A DNA stretch of 64,000 nt, taken from Neckera pumila (lineage: Eukaryota; Streptophyta; Bryopsida; Hypnales; Neckeraceae). Location of the stretch: positions 15,683,823-15,747,822 of the forward strand of contig OZ018408.1 in NCBI GenBank assembly GCA_963969595.1, read 5' to 3'. The position numbers were made by a program, and so were the translations under genes. Positions 13,370 to 25,559 of the stretch are shown one piece after another (the first letter of the stretch is position 1; each line of letters opens with the position of its first letter). Under the pieces are notes generated by a model. The model ran no database searches. It had not been told where the DNA came from and saw only the letters and a list, made by a program, of their open reading frames with translations.

Positions 13370-13470
13370 TTGTTCATAACTACACAAAATAGTGAAATTA
13401 GGTTGCCTTATTAGGTCAAAAAATTAGTATGGTGCAACCTAATTTCACTATTTTGTGCAGTTATGAACAA
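13370..13470. repeat. Near-perfect 37-bp stem hairpin, 27-nt loop
   Basis: The arms 13,370-13,406 and 13,434-13,470 are reverse complements (ttgttcataact...aggttgc / gcaacct...gttatgaacaa) with one mismatch. It lies between two TTAA elements and matches neither of their ends. It could be a tiny fold-back MITE or the precursor of a small-RNA hairpin; nothing here discriminates. Confidence 0.75.
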
Positions 13471-13736
13471 ATGACATCAATCAACCTCCTTGACTTAGGG
13501 AGCTACTTAGCCTATAGGCCTAACTAAAAATGCTGAAACTTTTTAACCAATTGATAAGTAGTTTGGAAATGGAAATATATAAAATTATATTACAACACTC
13601 ACTTTTGGATGATAAAATAAGGCAATCATATGCCAGTTGAGATAAGGTAGTAGGTCCATAAATCGCTCATTTAAGAGCTGAAACTGAATTTTGGAGAGGT
13701 GAAACATCTCAAAAAAAATTAGTAAATTTTTCTTAA

Positions 13737-14649
13737 CCACTGAAGGACCAAGGTGATTTTCCTATCAAAACCCACTCAAAACTGTCATTTCCATTGCAAA
13801 GAAAAAAGAGCTTTAAAAATTGTTTTTACTTGCATATCCAACCGTAAGATCTTATACTTGACTAGTATATGAATATGTGCAAGAAATTTTAGAAACTTTG
13901 ACCATGTAGATTGCAAGATATATGCATTTGAAGTGAAGAAAACAAATCTTTTGGTATCTTGATTGAGTAGATTTTTTGGCTTTGAGTCTTTTTAGTTCAA
14001 ATTTTTTACACTATGGACTTTGATTTTCTACTTATTTATGTTAAGTAGTTGAGTCAAGAATCTCCCAAAAGAATTTAGGACAAAAACAACTTAATTTTCA
14101 CTCATTAAAAAATTGTTAAGTAGAGGTGGGTTCAAGATTGAAGAAAAAACTAAATTGTTAACAGCTTTTAGATGGAAATGAATCACAATAATCCCAATGG
14201 TGAGATTGTTTTAGCAAGAAAATACAACCTTGTCTAACAATTTTTTTTGAAAAATTCTGAAAATTGCATTCAAAAACAAATTCTACAAGTTATTTTTTTG
14301 AGAAGATGCTTAGATTGCCCGAGAAACTAAGTTTGTCCATAACTTTCTCATGATTAGTCCAAATTGAATGAAACAAAGCTTCACATGTAGACAAAAATAT
14401 AATCTTTGAGAAAAAAATTTGGAAAAAAATTATTTTGACTATTTGTGATTTTTTTTGGACTGCCCGCCAAACTCCAATTTTGCTTATTGTGCCATAACTT
14501 TTGCTCCCGGGCATCAAATTAAATAAAAGTTATATATTCACAAAGCTCTTGCAAAAATACACAACCTCAAAAAATTACAAAAAACTGAAGCAGTAGGAAC
14601 CTGTTCGGACCCGAATTGTCCCCCGAGGGGACAAACGGTCCTTTAGGGG
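13737..14649 (+). mobile_element. TTAA element, subfamily A, complete
   Basis: A 913-bp copy flanked by TTAA at 13,733-13,736 and 14,650-14,653. The left end is CCACTGAAGGACCAAGGTG. The right end has the subterminal palindrome TTGTCCCCCGAGGGGACAA then ACGGTCCTTTAGGGG. The short open frames inside are not conserved between copies. Confidence 0.8.
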
Positions 14650-15078
14650 TTAAAAGACAAGAAGAAATGGCATCTAACCCAAGTCGTTTCATATTTTTTG
14701 GAGCTTTCTAGAATTAGTTATTAAATTTGAAATTGAAGTGACATAGGGCTCTAAGTCACCCACCCCCTAAATGCACACTCTTTATACATTGTTGAAGGCT
14801 ATGAAAAAGCAATATGTACAAGCAATGCACATTTGATTAGAATGGGCAATTTTAGAGCCTATGCAATTTAAAAACCTCCTACCTTATCATATGTGGAATG
14901 TACAGTACTATTGTGAACCTTTTCTATATATTCATACCAAAAAAATATAAACTTCATTTTGATTTTCAAACAGGTGAAAATTTTCATATGCCTTTTTCTT
15001 TGTTTTTTGAAATGATATGGGAATTTTTCAAAGTACATCATATATCCCCTTTCAAAATCATAGAACACTAAGATTTAA

Positions 15079-16460
15079 CCCCTAAAGGACCAAAGTGATT
15101 TTCCTATCAAAAAACACTCAAAATTGTCATTTCTATTGCAAAGACAAAAGAGCTTTAAAAATTGTTTTTTCTTGCATATCCAACCGTAAGATCTTTGACT
15201 TGATTGGTATGTGAATATGTGGAAGAAATTTCAAAAACTTTGACTATGTAGAGTGCAAGATATATCCATTTAACCCCTAAAGGACCAACATGCGTTTTTT
15301 GGCCGTATAGAAATTTTGGGCAGGTACGTGTGACTAGAGATATCCATATTTGAGGCTGAAATTTTAATAGAAGGTGGGGGCGAGGAATATCTTCATGTGT
15401 ACCAAGTTTCATGACATTTTGAAATACAAGTCAAAGTTGTGACCTAATATGTTGCTTTTTTTCGTAACTGGGCAGTTTGGGCAGATCAGAAAAAATCGTT
15501 TTTTCCGGAATTTTTTTTTGAAATTGGTTCTCTACATTTATATATACTTAAAAAGCTTTGAGTCATTCCATTTCACTCAGTGAGTCAAAAGTTATGAGGG
15601 TTTTTGGTTTGCGGGCAGTTATGGATTGTCTACTCTAAAAAAATCTTTAAAGTCGTTTATTTAACTCAATTTTCAATATTTTGGAAAAAAAAAAATCCTA
15701 GGATGTAAATTGATTATTACAACATTACAACCGTTGGGATTGGCATTTTTAAATTCCATGATTAAAATTTTAACAATTTAGTATTTTGAGTCATTTTCTA
15801 CTTCTTTCTACTTACTATTTTTTTCCTATATGTTGTACAATTCCAAATGATGTGAAATTTTTCATGCATATAGACAACTTGTTTAGGAAACTGAATTCAA
15901 AGAAGCACCACCTTTTTCGGCATTTTTTCATTGAAAAGTGAGCTTGCAAAGTGCAACTACCCGGTTTTTCCCAGGATTGAAAAAACGATTTTCAAGACTT
16001 TGGATGCTTATATCTTATGATCCACACGGTGGAATTTTCTGAAATTTTTACCACATGTTTTCAAAATATCATACTACAAGATCCTACGGTTACATGTGTC
16101 AAAAATTGTTTTTTTCCAAAAATTTGGTAGTTGTATTAGAAATGGCAGTTTTGGAGCGTTTTTGGTGAGAACATAGTCATGAAACTTTAGGGGTTAAAGT
16201 GAAGAAAATAAATTTTTTTGCACCTTACTTGACTAGATTTTTTGGCTTTGAATCTTTTTAGTTCAAATTTTTTGCACTATAGACTTTGATTTTCTACTTC
16301 TCTATGTTAAGTAGTTGAGTCAAGAATCTCCCAAAACCATTTAGGATAAAAAGTACTTAATTTTTACTCATTAAAAAATTGTTAAGTAGAGGTGGGTTCA
16401 AGATTGAAGAAAAACTAAATTGTTAATAGCTTTTAGATGGAATTGAATCACAATAATCCC
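15079..16460 (+). mobile_element. TTAA element, subfamily A, split by a nested insertion and 3'-truncated
   Basis: It starts CCCCTAAAGGACCAAAGTG after TTAA (15,075-15,078), runs to 15,273, and resumes at 16,198 (agtgaagaaaataaat...) in register with the copies at 13,737 and 19,087. Similarity stops near 16,460 at caataatccc, so the right third is missing. Confidence 0.7.
15274..16193 (+). mobile_element. TTAA element, subfamily B, nested in a subfamily A copy
   Basis: This 920-bp copy interrupts the subfamily-A element at a TTAA. The junctions read ccatTTAA|CCCCTAAAGG and CTTTAGGGG|TTAAagtgaag, and the uninterrupted sister sequence near 19,275 reads gcatTTAAagtgaag. That is a direct related-empty-site comparison: one TTAA before insertion and two after. 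Confidence 0.88.
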
Positions 16461-16636
16461 ATTTTCATATTGGGTGAAAATGATCATATCTGATACTTTG
16501 AAAATCATAGTCCCGTATCAAATATGATCCAAATAAAATGTTGAACTAGAAGCTAACACTTCAGTTATCCCAAAAGCATCCCTTGCTTTTCTATCTTTAG
16601 TTTCCACTTTTAGTGTGCTTATTTGAAAAATTTTAA

Positions 16637-17560
16637 CCCCTAAAGGACCACGGCCTTTTTTCTGCCAAAAAACACTCAAAACTGCCATTTCTATAGCAAA
16701 GAGTAAAAAAAATTGAAAAATGTTTTTTTTTCCACATCTAACCGTAGGATCTTATACCTAACTAGTGTGACAATGTGTGGAAAAACTTTCAGAATTTTTC
16801 ACTGCACAAATTGCAAGATATCTGCGTTTAAAGTGAAAAAAGAAGTTTTTCAACACATTGCGGGAGTAGATTTTATGACTTTGAACATTTTTAACTTTAA
16901 TTTTTTGCACTATAGAGTTTTGAGCTTTTAATCTTTCTAGTGGAGAATTGAATTGAGAGTCTAGGAACAAAAAAGAAATACAAAAAAACTTAATTTTCAT
17001 TATTAAAAAAATTGTTAAGTAGAAGTAGGTACGAGGTAGAAGGAAAATCTAAAATATTAATGTCTTTTGTATGGAATTAAAAAACACTAATTCCAATTGG
17101 TGAGATTGTTCTAGAGAAAAAACTAGACCTTGTGGAACTTCTTTTTTTTGAAAAATTGTAAGAATTGCATTTAGAAATGAATCCTACAAGTTTTTTTTCC
17201 AGGAAGATGCTCTAAGTGCCCGAAAAACAAGATTGTCCATAACTTCCTCATCACAAATCCAAATAAAATGAATCAAAGCTTCCCAAATAGACAAAAATAT
17301 AATCTATAAGAAAAATAAATTTAAAAATTTTTTAAAAAGAAATTGCAAATTTTTTTGGCTGTCTGACATCCCCGATTTTGAGCTTATTTGGGCATAATTT
17401 TTTTTCCCAAGCACCAATTGAAAAGGAAGTTATATTCCCATGAAGCTTAGCAGTTTTCCTATCTTACAAAAGAATTTCAAAAAATTACGACAAAAATTCA
17501 ACCCATAGGTACCTGCCCGAATCCCATTTGTCCTCCAAAGGGACAATGGTCCTTTAGGGG
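16637..17560 (+). mobile_element. TTAA element, subfamily A, complete
   Basis: A 924-bp copy flanked by TTAA at 16,633-16,636 and 17,561-17,564. It starts CCCCTAAAGGACCACGGCC and ends ATGGTCCTTTAGGGG. The subterminal palindrome is slightly decayed (tgtcctccaaagggaca). Confidence 0.82.
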
Positions 17561-17564
17561 TTAA

Positions 17565-18924
17565 GCCCAAAAATCATGCATGTGTTTTAGCCAAGCCTGT
17601 CTAAAATCATTGTTTTCAAAAAGAATTCTAAATTTTTTGTTCTAAATGAATAGAAATAATGAATGAATTTTTTATAAAATATAAATACAAAATGGGCTAA
17701 GAGGTCAAGAGTTTCCATATGAAATTGCGAATTTAAAGTGTGACTGGTGAGATGCCTTATGATCCGAGAGCCCCCCCAATCGAGGGGATCGACGGAGCCC
17801 ACAAATCTAGATTTCGAACCTTGACAGAATGAACCTTAATGACCATCGATATGCGCAATCCAAGGATAACGGGGCAGCCTGGATGGCGCTGCTCCACCTG
17901 GCAGTGGATAGTTTGGGAACAGGAAGGGAATCTGAATCTGCGCTCCCATTCGTGTAGCTCTTGCAGGTCACGTGACAGTCGAACTGTCGAAGTCGTCTTA
18001 CTTAATGAAGGGATTCATTTGGGGAACCAAGGGAGGAACTTCAGTGCAGCCAGGGCCCAGGCCCCAGGCCCCACCGCCCCAGGGGAGGAGCACCGCAACA
18101 TAATATTAAAACATTTTGTATAATCGGGCCATGGCGGGGCTCCCCCATGCTGAAGGTATTCTGCTAGGTTAGATACTTGGGGAGGGACTTTCTAGTTAGA
18201 GCCTGTTGCCATTGGAAGCAGGAACTGGAGGCCCGTCCAGCTTGACCACGGGCAGAGCGTGCAAAAAATCTGAAATCTCCCCCTCACGTACAGTTCACAA
18301 AGCAAAGTCCCGCGGAGGCTCCAGAAGGTCCAGTCCTGTTTTCTAATTTTACAGATCTAGAGGCTGGAGGTCCAGGCCTGGACCCCTCCAGCTCCCCAAT
18401 GGCAACTAGCTCTAAATGCAAGCATTGGGGTTGGCTCAGGAGACATAGAAGACAAACTTTGTTGCTTGGAGGGGTGAAGCCCCTTTTCAAGGATGTAAAA
18501 GGGACTTGTGACTCATTCTTGGGAAAAAAACGGTAGAGTTAATGGAAGGATTGGGGTTGGCTGAGGAGTCATAAAAGACAAAGTTTGTTTCCTTGAGGGG
18601 TCCTTTTTTCCACAATGCAAAAGGGACCCAAGCCTCATTGGCAAACAATGTTACAACTAAAGGCTTAGTACAAAAGATGACAATGTTGCCACACTGTCCA
18701 AGGCAAAAAATGTTTGTTCACCATAGTTCCCATATAGAGTTCCAGAGAAATTCTCTGGAACTCTAATATCCTGGAGCCAAATAATGCCAAGTAATCGAGT
18801 GTCTTGCCTTCGTGTACATGATACCAGTTTTCACCCAAGAATCTATCAAAAGTATGGTGAAAGTTCATTGAACTATTTCTAACCAATAAGACAAAATTTC
18901 CAAGAAGTAAAATTTGCTCTTTAT
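17565..18924. other. GC-richer island without a recognised gene; contains a direct repeat
   Basis: From about 17,740 to 18,480 the base composition is clearly GC-richer than its surroundings (for example gccccaggccccaccgcccc). The 60-95-codon frames on both strands resemble nothing I know. A block of about 100 bp at 18,424-18,520 (ttggggttggctcaggag ... acaaactttgtt ... ccttttcaaggatg) is repeated at about 18,550-18,650, giving a period near 125 bp. This may be a fragment of an older insertion. Confidence 0.35.
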
Positions 18925-18928
18925 TTAA

Positions 18929-19082
18929 CCCCTAAAAGACCAAATGGCGTTTTTTTGGCAACATAGCGATTTTGGGAAGCTCACGATAAACGGAATTTTT
19001 TTTTTCTTTGAAATTTTTACAAAACATGTGCCCAAGGTGTAGCTTTAAGACCCAACAATTTTTAGAACTTTTGACTACATGT
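18929..19082 (+). mobile_element. TTAA element fragment (B-like), cut by the next element
   Basis: It starts CCCCTAAAAGACCAAATGGC after TTAA (18,925-18,928) and matches the left arm of the fold-back copy at 21,516 (ggcaacatagcgattttggg, then ttttgactacat). It ends at a TTAA used by the copy beginning 19,087; the expected right part is absent. Confidence 0.6.
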
Positions 19083-19086
19083 TTAA

Positions 19087-20006
19087 CCCTAAAGGACCAA
19101 GGTGATTTTCCTATCAAAACCACTCAAAACTATCATTTCCATTGCAAAGAGAAAAGAGCTTTAAAAATTGTTTTTTCTTGCATATCCAACCATAAGATCT
19201 TATACATGACTAGTATATGAATATATGAAAGGAATTTCAAAAACTTTGACCATGTAGATTGCAAGATATATGCATTTAAAGTGAAGAAAACAAACTTTTT
19301 TGCACCTTGCTTGACTAGTTTTTTTTGGCTTTGAGTCTTTTTAGTTCAAATTTTTTGCACTATGGACTTTGATTTTCTACTTATTGATATTAAGTAGTGA
19401 ATCAAAAATCTCCCAAAACAATTTAGGATAAAAAGCATTTAATTTTTACTCATTGAAAAATTGTTAAGTAGAGGTGGGTTCAAGATTGAAGAAAAAACTA
19501 AATTGTTAATAGCTTTTAGATGGAATTAAATCACAATAATTCCAACAATGGGATTGTTCTAGCAAAAAAGTCCAACCTTATCTAACAATTTTTTTGAAAA
19601 TTCTAAAAATTGCATTGAAAAATGAATTTTACAAGTTATTTTTCCAAGAAGATGCTTAGATTGCCCAAAAAACTAAGATTGTCTGTACCTTTTTCATTAC
19701 TAGTCCAAATTGAATGGAACAAAGCTTCAAATGTAGACAAAAATATAATCTTTGAGAAAAAAATTTGAAAAAAAAAAAATTTTTACTATTTATAAATTTT
19801 TTTGGGCTGCCCGTTGAACTCCAATTTTGCTTATTGTGCCATAACTTTTGCTCCCGGGCATCAATTAAAATAAAATTATATATTCACAAAGCTCTTGCAA
19901 AATACACAACCTCAAAAAATCCCAAAATATTTTAGTAAAAATTGAAGTAGTAAGCACTTGCCCGGACCCGAATTGTCTCTCAAGGAGACAAACGGTCCTT
20001 TAGGGC
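19087..20006 (+). mobile_element. TTAA element, subfamily A, near complete
   Basis: A 920-bp copy beginning CCCTAAAGGACCAAGGTG after TTAA (19,083-19,086). The right end ACGGTCCTTTAGGGC is followed by CTAA, a one-base decay of the expected TTAA duplicate. Confidence 0.72.
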
Positions 20007-20719
20007 CTAAGGGAGCCCTAAGCAACCTCTTGAATTCTTTTGGAATCAAATTTGCATGTTAAAATTTTATAATTTAATTAAATTTTTAAATCTTTCACAA
20101 CTAATCATGCATATCTTCTATGTGATCTGATTTTTTAATATTTTTTGGGAAAAAAATGAAATTTATAAGATTTTTTAGAGTGTCTATCTTTGAAAAATCA
20201 TAGTAATTACAAAAAAGCTCACTTTACCATGAAAATTTTATAGAAAATAGAGGAAATTATAATGAACATAATGGTGAAGTTGGCATGCTCTCTTTAGTTA
20301 TACACAAATAAATTCAATAGAGAAATATGTTCCACAGTGCATTTTGAAACTTTAGAAATCCCAACTTCAAATTGCCATAGACAAATCATTATTGCTTCAA
20401 ATTTGATGGCCCATGGCTCATTAAAAGCAAAATTTCCATGCCCTCACATTTTGTTCACAACTCATAGACAACTAAGGCTAAAAAAGTATTCCAATCCTCA
20501 AAATTTAGTTTAAAAAGACCAAAATTGGCATGCTTGGCCCCAACGATGCTAATATGTGAGCCCAAGTATGCGAGCTTGTGAGCATTGAGCCTACAATATA
20601 GGTACCTATAATATAGATACCACACACTATAGAAGGTGTATATATCATAATCTCCTATAATATGGATATTTGTAACATGTATATCCTATAATCGTAGACG
20701 GTTTCTATAGCTTTCTACG

Positions 20720-21275
20720 GTTTCATTTAGAAAAAATAACTTGTAGGATTCATTTCTGAATGCATTTCAATTTTTACAATTTTTCAAGAAAAAAATTCTT
20801 CATGATTTAGTTTTCTTGGGATTTGTGCATTTTAATTCTATTTTAGAGATATTGATAATTTAGTTTTTCCTTCTATCTCTTACCTATTTCTACTTAACAA
20901 TTTTTTAAAGTATGAAAATTAAATTTTTTTGAATTTTTTCCGAGGTTCTCTACTTGATTCTCCACCATAAAGATTTAAAGCTCAAAACTCTGCAATGCAA
21001 AAAATTAAAGTTTATAAGGTCCAAAGTCAAATAATCTAATCCTGCAATGTGCTGAAAAATTAGTTCTTTTCACTTTAAATGTAAATAACTTGCAATTTGT
21101 GCGGTCAAAGTTTTTGAATTTATTTTTATACATTAGCATACTAGTTAGGTGTAAGATTCTACGTTTAAATGTACAATAAAACAATTTTCAAATTTTTTTA
21201 CTCTTTGCTATAGAATTGACTGTTTTGAGTGTTTTTTGACAAAAAAAAAGGCCTTGGTATTTTAGATGTTAAATC
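20720..21275 (-). mobile_element. TTAA element, subfamily A, reversed fragment
   Basis: The right end reads aaggccttggtattttagatgTTAA, a decayed terminus. The interior (acttgtaggattcatttctg, acttaacaattttttaaag, gcaatgtgctgaaaaa) follows subfamily A in reverse. The left third is missing. Confidence 0.55.
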
Positions 21276-21515
21276 TTGGTTTTTGAATAAGATGGAAACT
21301 CATCGCATTACCTTTAAAAGGATTGTGACTAGGTATTACAAGAAAGTTTCAAAAAATGGCATTTCCTAGTGTATTGAACAAAACTGAAAAGGAAAGAATG
21401 TTTTTAGAAATTCAATTGTACAATTTGTACTAAAGTAAGTACTAAGGGAATGTGTAGAATGATCTTTTTAGAAAAATTTGACTATAGATTGCATGATCTT
21501 AGGGGTCGAGGTTCA

Positions 21516-22255
21516 CCCCTAAAGGACCAAGTTGCGTTTTTTGGCAACATAGCGATTTTGGGCAACCCACTACGGATGGAGTTTTTATTTTTTTTTCTTT
21601 GAAAATTTTACACAACATGTGCCTGAGGAGTAGCTTGAAGGCCCAACAATTTTCGTAACTTTTGACTACATAGTTAAAAAATTATAGCATGATATGTGGG
21701 ATTTTTTAAATTCGGGGCAGCCTCGGCAGCTCAAAAAATTTCTTTAAAAATGACATTTAAAAAAAATAAAAATTTGAACTTGGTTCTTTAGATTTTTATA
21801 TATATATATGGAAAACTTTGAATCATTCAATTTCAATCTATGAGTCAAACGTTATGAGAATTTTAATTTTGCGTGTAGTTATGGTTTTGAAAGACTCCAT
21901 ACCTACCCTCAAATTTAAAATCCTCATAACTTTTGACTCATAGATTGAAATTGAATGGTTCAAAGTTTTCTATGTATATATAAATCTAACAAATCAAGTT
22001 CAAATTTTTAACTTTTTTAAAGTCATTTTTAATGAAATTTTTTGAGCTGCTCGGGCTGCCCAAAGTTCAAAGAAAATCACATATCATGCAATATTTTTTT
22101 AACTATAAAGTTAGTAGTTACAAAGATTGTTGGGCCTTGAAGCTACTCATTAGACACATGTGTAAAATTTTCAAAGAAAAAAATAAAAACTCCATCCATA
22201 GTAAGTTGCCCAAAATCGCTATGTTGCCAAAAAATGCAGCTTGGTCCTTTAGGGG
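21516..22255. mobile_element. Fold-back TTAA element: two left arms joined head to head
   Basis: A 740-bp inverted duplication centred near 21,890. The left arm begins CCCCTAAAGGACCAAGTTGC and ggcaacatagcgattttggg; the right arm ends with their reverse complement and CTTGGTCCTTTAGGGG. Matching blocks continue towards the centre (ctcataacttttgactcatagattgaaattgaatg on both sides). The right flank is TTAA (22,256-22,259); the left flank is decayed to TTCA. The arms are about 370 bp. Confidence 0.8.
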
Positions 22256-22896
22256 TTAATAACAATTTCTTTCCAACTCTTTCAAATGACGAGGTATCAT
22301 CTTTTAAATTTTTTATAAATAAAGGAGTATGTCCTAGAACTTGTAATGAAAGACATCACATGGAAGAAATAAGTTTGAATATGTACAAAAATAGTCAACA
22401 AACAATATGTCATATTCATTCTTATAAAAGTATAAAACAGATGGAGGTACAAACATGATGAGAAATATTTATTTGTTAACATTTCATACATAAATTTGAA
22501 AATTTTCAACCTATTGATGGTAATGTTGAAATAAGCAAATCTTCACATAGAATTTTAATTCTTTCAAAAATATTGAATATTGAGTTCAAAGATGAAACTC
22601 AAACTCTATTTTTGAAAGATTCCATGATTGACTGCAAATGAAACTCCTCATAACTTTCGTTTCATTAATTGAAATAAAATGATTCAAAGTTTCCATATAC
22701 ACATAAATCTAGAGAATAAAATCCAATTTGTTTATGAATCACTCATATACTAGAAAGTTGTTCTCTTGCAAGAGGTGGATATCCTGTTGTCACTGGTAAA
22801 CGACTGATTTTTGGAATTTTAGAACATATTATTTGTTCAAGTGCAAAATATTATATTTGAGTTTAGAAAGAAAACATGTTTTTTGAAAAACGTTAA

Positions 22897-23137
22897 ATCG
22901 TGCCATCCTTGCGGACCCAACAGGGTGCATTTGGGTTTCTCAAGGGTAAAAGTAAATAAAAGCCCCCTATATTTTAGTCGTGTCTAAGGATACTTACTAG
23001 CCCCCTTAGCTAATTTGGGGCCTCTGATTGCAAATATGAATTCAGATTTTGAAAAATAAATAAATTGTGGCAAGTAAAAAATTTCAGCATTTTCCCGGGG
23101 TAAATTCAGTCCGCAAGGGCCACCAAGATGGCACGAT
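22897..23137. mobile_element. 241-bp MITE with ATCGTGCCATC ends, TTAA flanks
   Basis: The terminal inverted repeats ATCGTGCCATC (22,897-22,907, and its reverse complement ending at 23,137) are followed on both sides by CTTGCGGAC, offset by about 8 bp on the right. Flanks are TTAA at 22,893-22,896 and 23,138-23,141. It is unrelated in sequence to the CCCCTAAA family but uses the same target. Confidence 0.7.
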
Positions 23138-23141
23138 TTAA

Positions 23142-24335
23142 CATCCTGCATGTTTTTTTGGCCTGCTCAATGGGATTATTGACCTTTGACACTTCTTGGA
23201 ATGATATTTTTATTCACTTGCATGTTTTTGTTTTTGTTTTCTCTTTTGACAATTGCATGCTATATTATATTAGTTACATGCATACGGTTACCAAAGTTCA
23301 AAATGTAAGAAGGATTTAGCACAAGCTACCCACCTCATTCATTTTGTTTAGCACTGTAACTTTTGATTTGGGCATCCAATGAAGAATTTTTTAAATATTT
23401 CCATGAAGAGGTACATGTCCATCACACTTTGTGCCAAAATTTCGAAAGTCTCCATTCAAAGTTGACTTCCGAGAAACCTACCCCAATTCCATTTGGGCAC
23501 TTGACCAAATTGTTGTGCAGGGCTTAAATTATTATTTCCAATGGACTCATATGATGATTCAACCAACAAGGCTTTTAGACCAGGGATGGTAGAAAAAAGT
23601 ACTTGTTATAGGTTTCATCATATATTTGTTGTGCAGTGTCCCCCTTGGATGTCCGGAACCTATGCAGTGAGGAAGTGAACATTTAGGACACTATGACGTC
23701 TTTTTTATGACACAAATATAGAGACCTTTACTGCAATAAGGACACTATGACTTTGACTAAGGTAGAAGCACCAGTAGTCGATCATTTAAGGAGTTTTGGA
23801 GCAGATTGTGTGCAGTATGAGGTGGTGGAAATTTTTCCCATGTAGGAAGATAGGAAATATGGGGATGGCAAAATTTTCAGAATTTAATTCTTAAAATTGG
23901 AATTACAGTGAATTATGGGAGCCAGAAAGTGCATTTCACTAGTAGACAATGTCTAGAGTCTTCCAATTCCAATCGTCAAGGATGCTCACTACTTCGGGAC
24001 ATGTGTCATAATCATATTAGTCCCAACTTTGAAAAGGACAAAAAACCAACACTCAATACTGATTTTGAACCTAAGGTTGGAAATAGCGCACCCTATAGGT
24101 TGGGTACTGGGCGTGGTCGACAACTGGTGCTTCTACCTTAACGAGCTTGAGCATTCCAAACACAAAAGACACAAGGACTTGTAAAAGAGACATTTTCATA
24201 CTGTGCAAAGTTTCTGTCATTGACTAATACAAAAAGAGTAAAGTATTGTAGTAATTGACAAATGAAAGAAAATTTCAATGCATCAAAGAATAGGTCATTT
24301 GGATACCTTACGCAAAGGTCATATTTGGCAAAAAG
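23142..24335. other. No gene or recognised repeat
   Basis: Low-complexity and unique-looking sequence. No frame longer than 77 codons and nothing with recognisable coding character. Confidence 0.4.
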
Positions 24336-24621
24336 TAACTTCTAAAGGATCAAGGCCTTTTTTATGCTCAAAATTGCCATTTTTATTGTGTTGTGTAAAA
24401 AAACTTGAAATTATTTTTTTTGCACATCTAACCATAGGATCTTACACCTAACTAGTATGAAAATGTGTGGGAAAAATTACAAAATTTTTGACTGCACAAA
24501 TTGCAAGATATCTGTATTTAAAGTAAAAAAAAATCCAATTTTTCAACACTATGGGATTGGATTATTTGACTTTGAACCTTCTTAACTTCAATTTTTTGCA
24601 CTAAAGAATCTTGAGCTTTAA

Positions 24622-25543
24622 CCCCTAAAGTCCCATTGTTCCCTCGAAGGAGAATTTGGATTTTTGGCAGGTTCTTGTGACCTCGATTTTATATGAAACT
24701 TTTTTGAAACTTTCTCATAAGATAGAAAAATTGATTGGCTATATGGGAATATAGTTTTATTTCAATTGGTGACCGGGAGCAAAAGTTATACCACAAAAAG
24801 CCTCAAACTGAACTCAGCGGGCAGCACAAAAAAAATTGCAAAAAGTCAAAATAAATTTTTTGGTATTTTTTTCCTAAAATATTATGTTTTTGTCTACATG
24901 TGAAGCTTTGATTCATTCTATTTGGACTAATAAGGAGAAAGTTATGGACAACCTTATGTTTTGGGCAATTAGAGCATCTTCTTGAAAATATAACTTGTAG
25001 GATTCAATTCTAAATGCAATTTTTACAATTATTCAAAACAAATTGTTTGACAAGGTTGCGCTTGCTTGTTGAAACAATCTCACCACTGGATTTATTAATT
25101 TTCAATCTTATCTTAGAGCTATTAAAAATTTAATGTTTTTCTCAATCTTGGACCTATTTCTACTTAACAATTTTTTAAGAAATGAAAATCAAGTGTGTAT
25201 TTCTTTGATTTTTTTCCTAAACTTTCAATTCGATTCTTCAACATAAATTTTTTTTAATTCAAAGCCTGTAGTGCAAATTTTTTCTACAAATGGCAATCAA
25301 AGTCATCTGAAATTGCAATTCAGTGTTCAAAAAAACTTTTTTTTTCAACTTTGAATGTTAATGTCTTCCAATCTATGTGGTCAAACTTCATGAAATTTTT
25401 ACCACATTATCTCAAACAAGTGAAGTACAAGATCCTACGCTTAGATTGTAACAAAAAGTTTTTTTTGTTTTTTTGGATGGACGCAGCAAATATAGTAGTT
25501 TTGAGTGTTTTTTGACAGAATAATGGCCTTGGAACTTCAGAAG
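24622..25543 (-). mobile_element. TTAA element, subfamily A, reversed, nested
   Basis: A 922-bp copy in reverse orientation between TTAA at 24,618-24,621 and 25,544-25,547. The left end reads CCCCTAAAGTCCCATTGTTC; the right end is decayed (ggccttggaacttcagaag). The host sequence ttgagctTTAA / TTAAatctttactagtg corresponds to the undisturbed ttgagcttttaatctttctagtg at 16,918. Confidence 0.75.
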
Positions 25544-25559
25544 TTAAATCTTTACTAGT

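Noticed and set aside
17764..17822. tRNA-like TTCGAACC box on the minus strand
   Set aside because: A GGTTCGAA-like B box is present, but no cloverleaf could be folded: no A box at the right distance and no acceptor stem.
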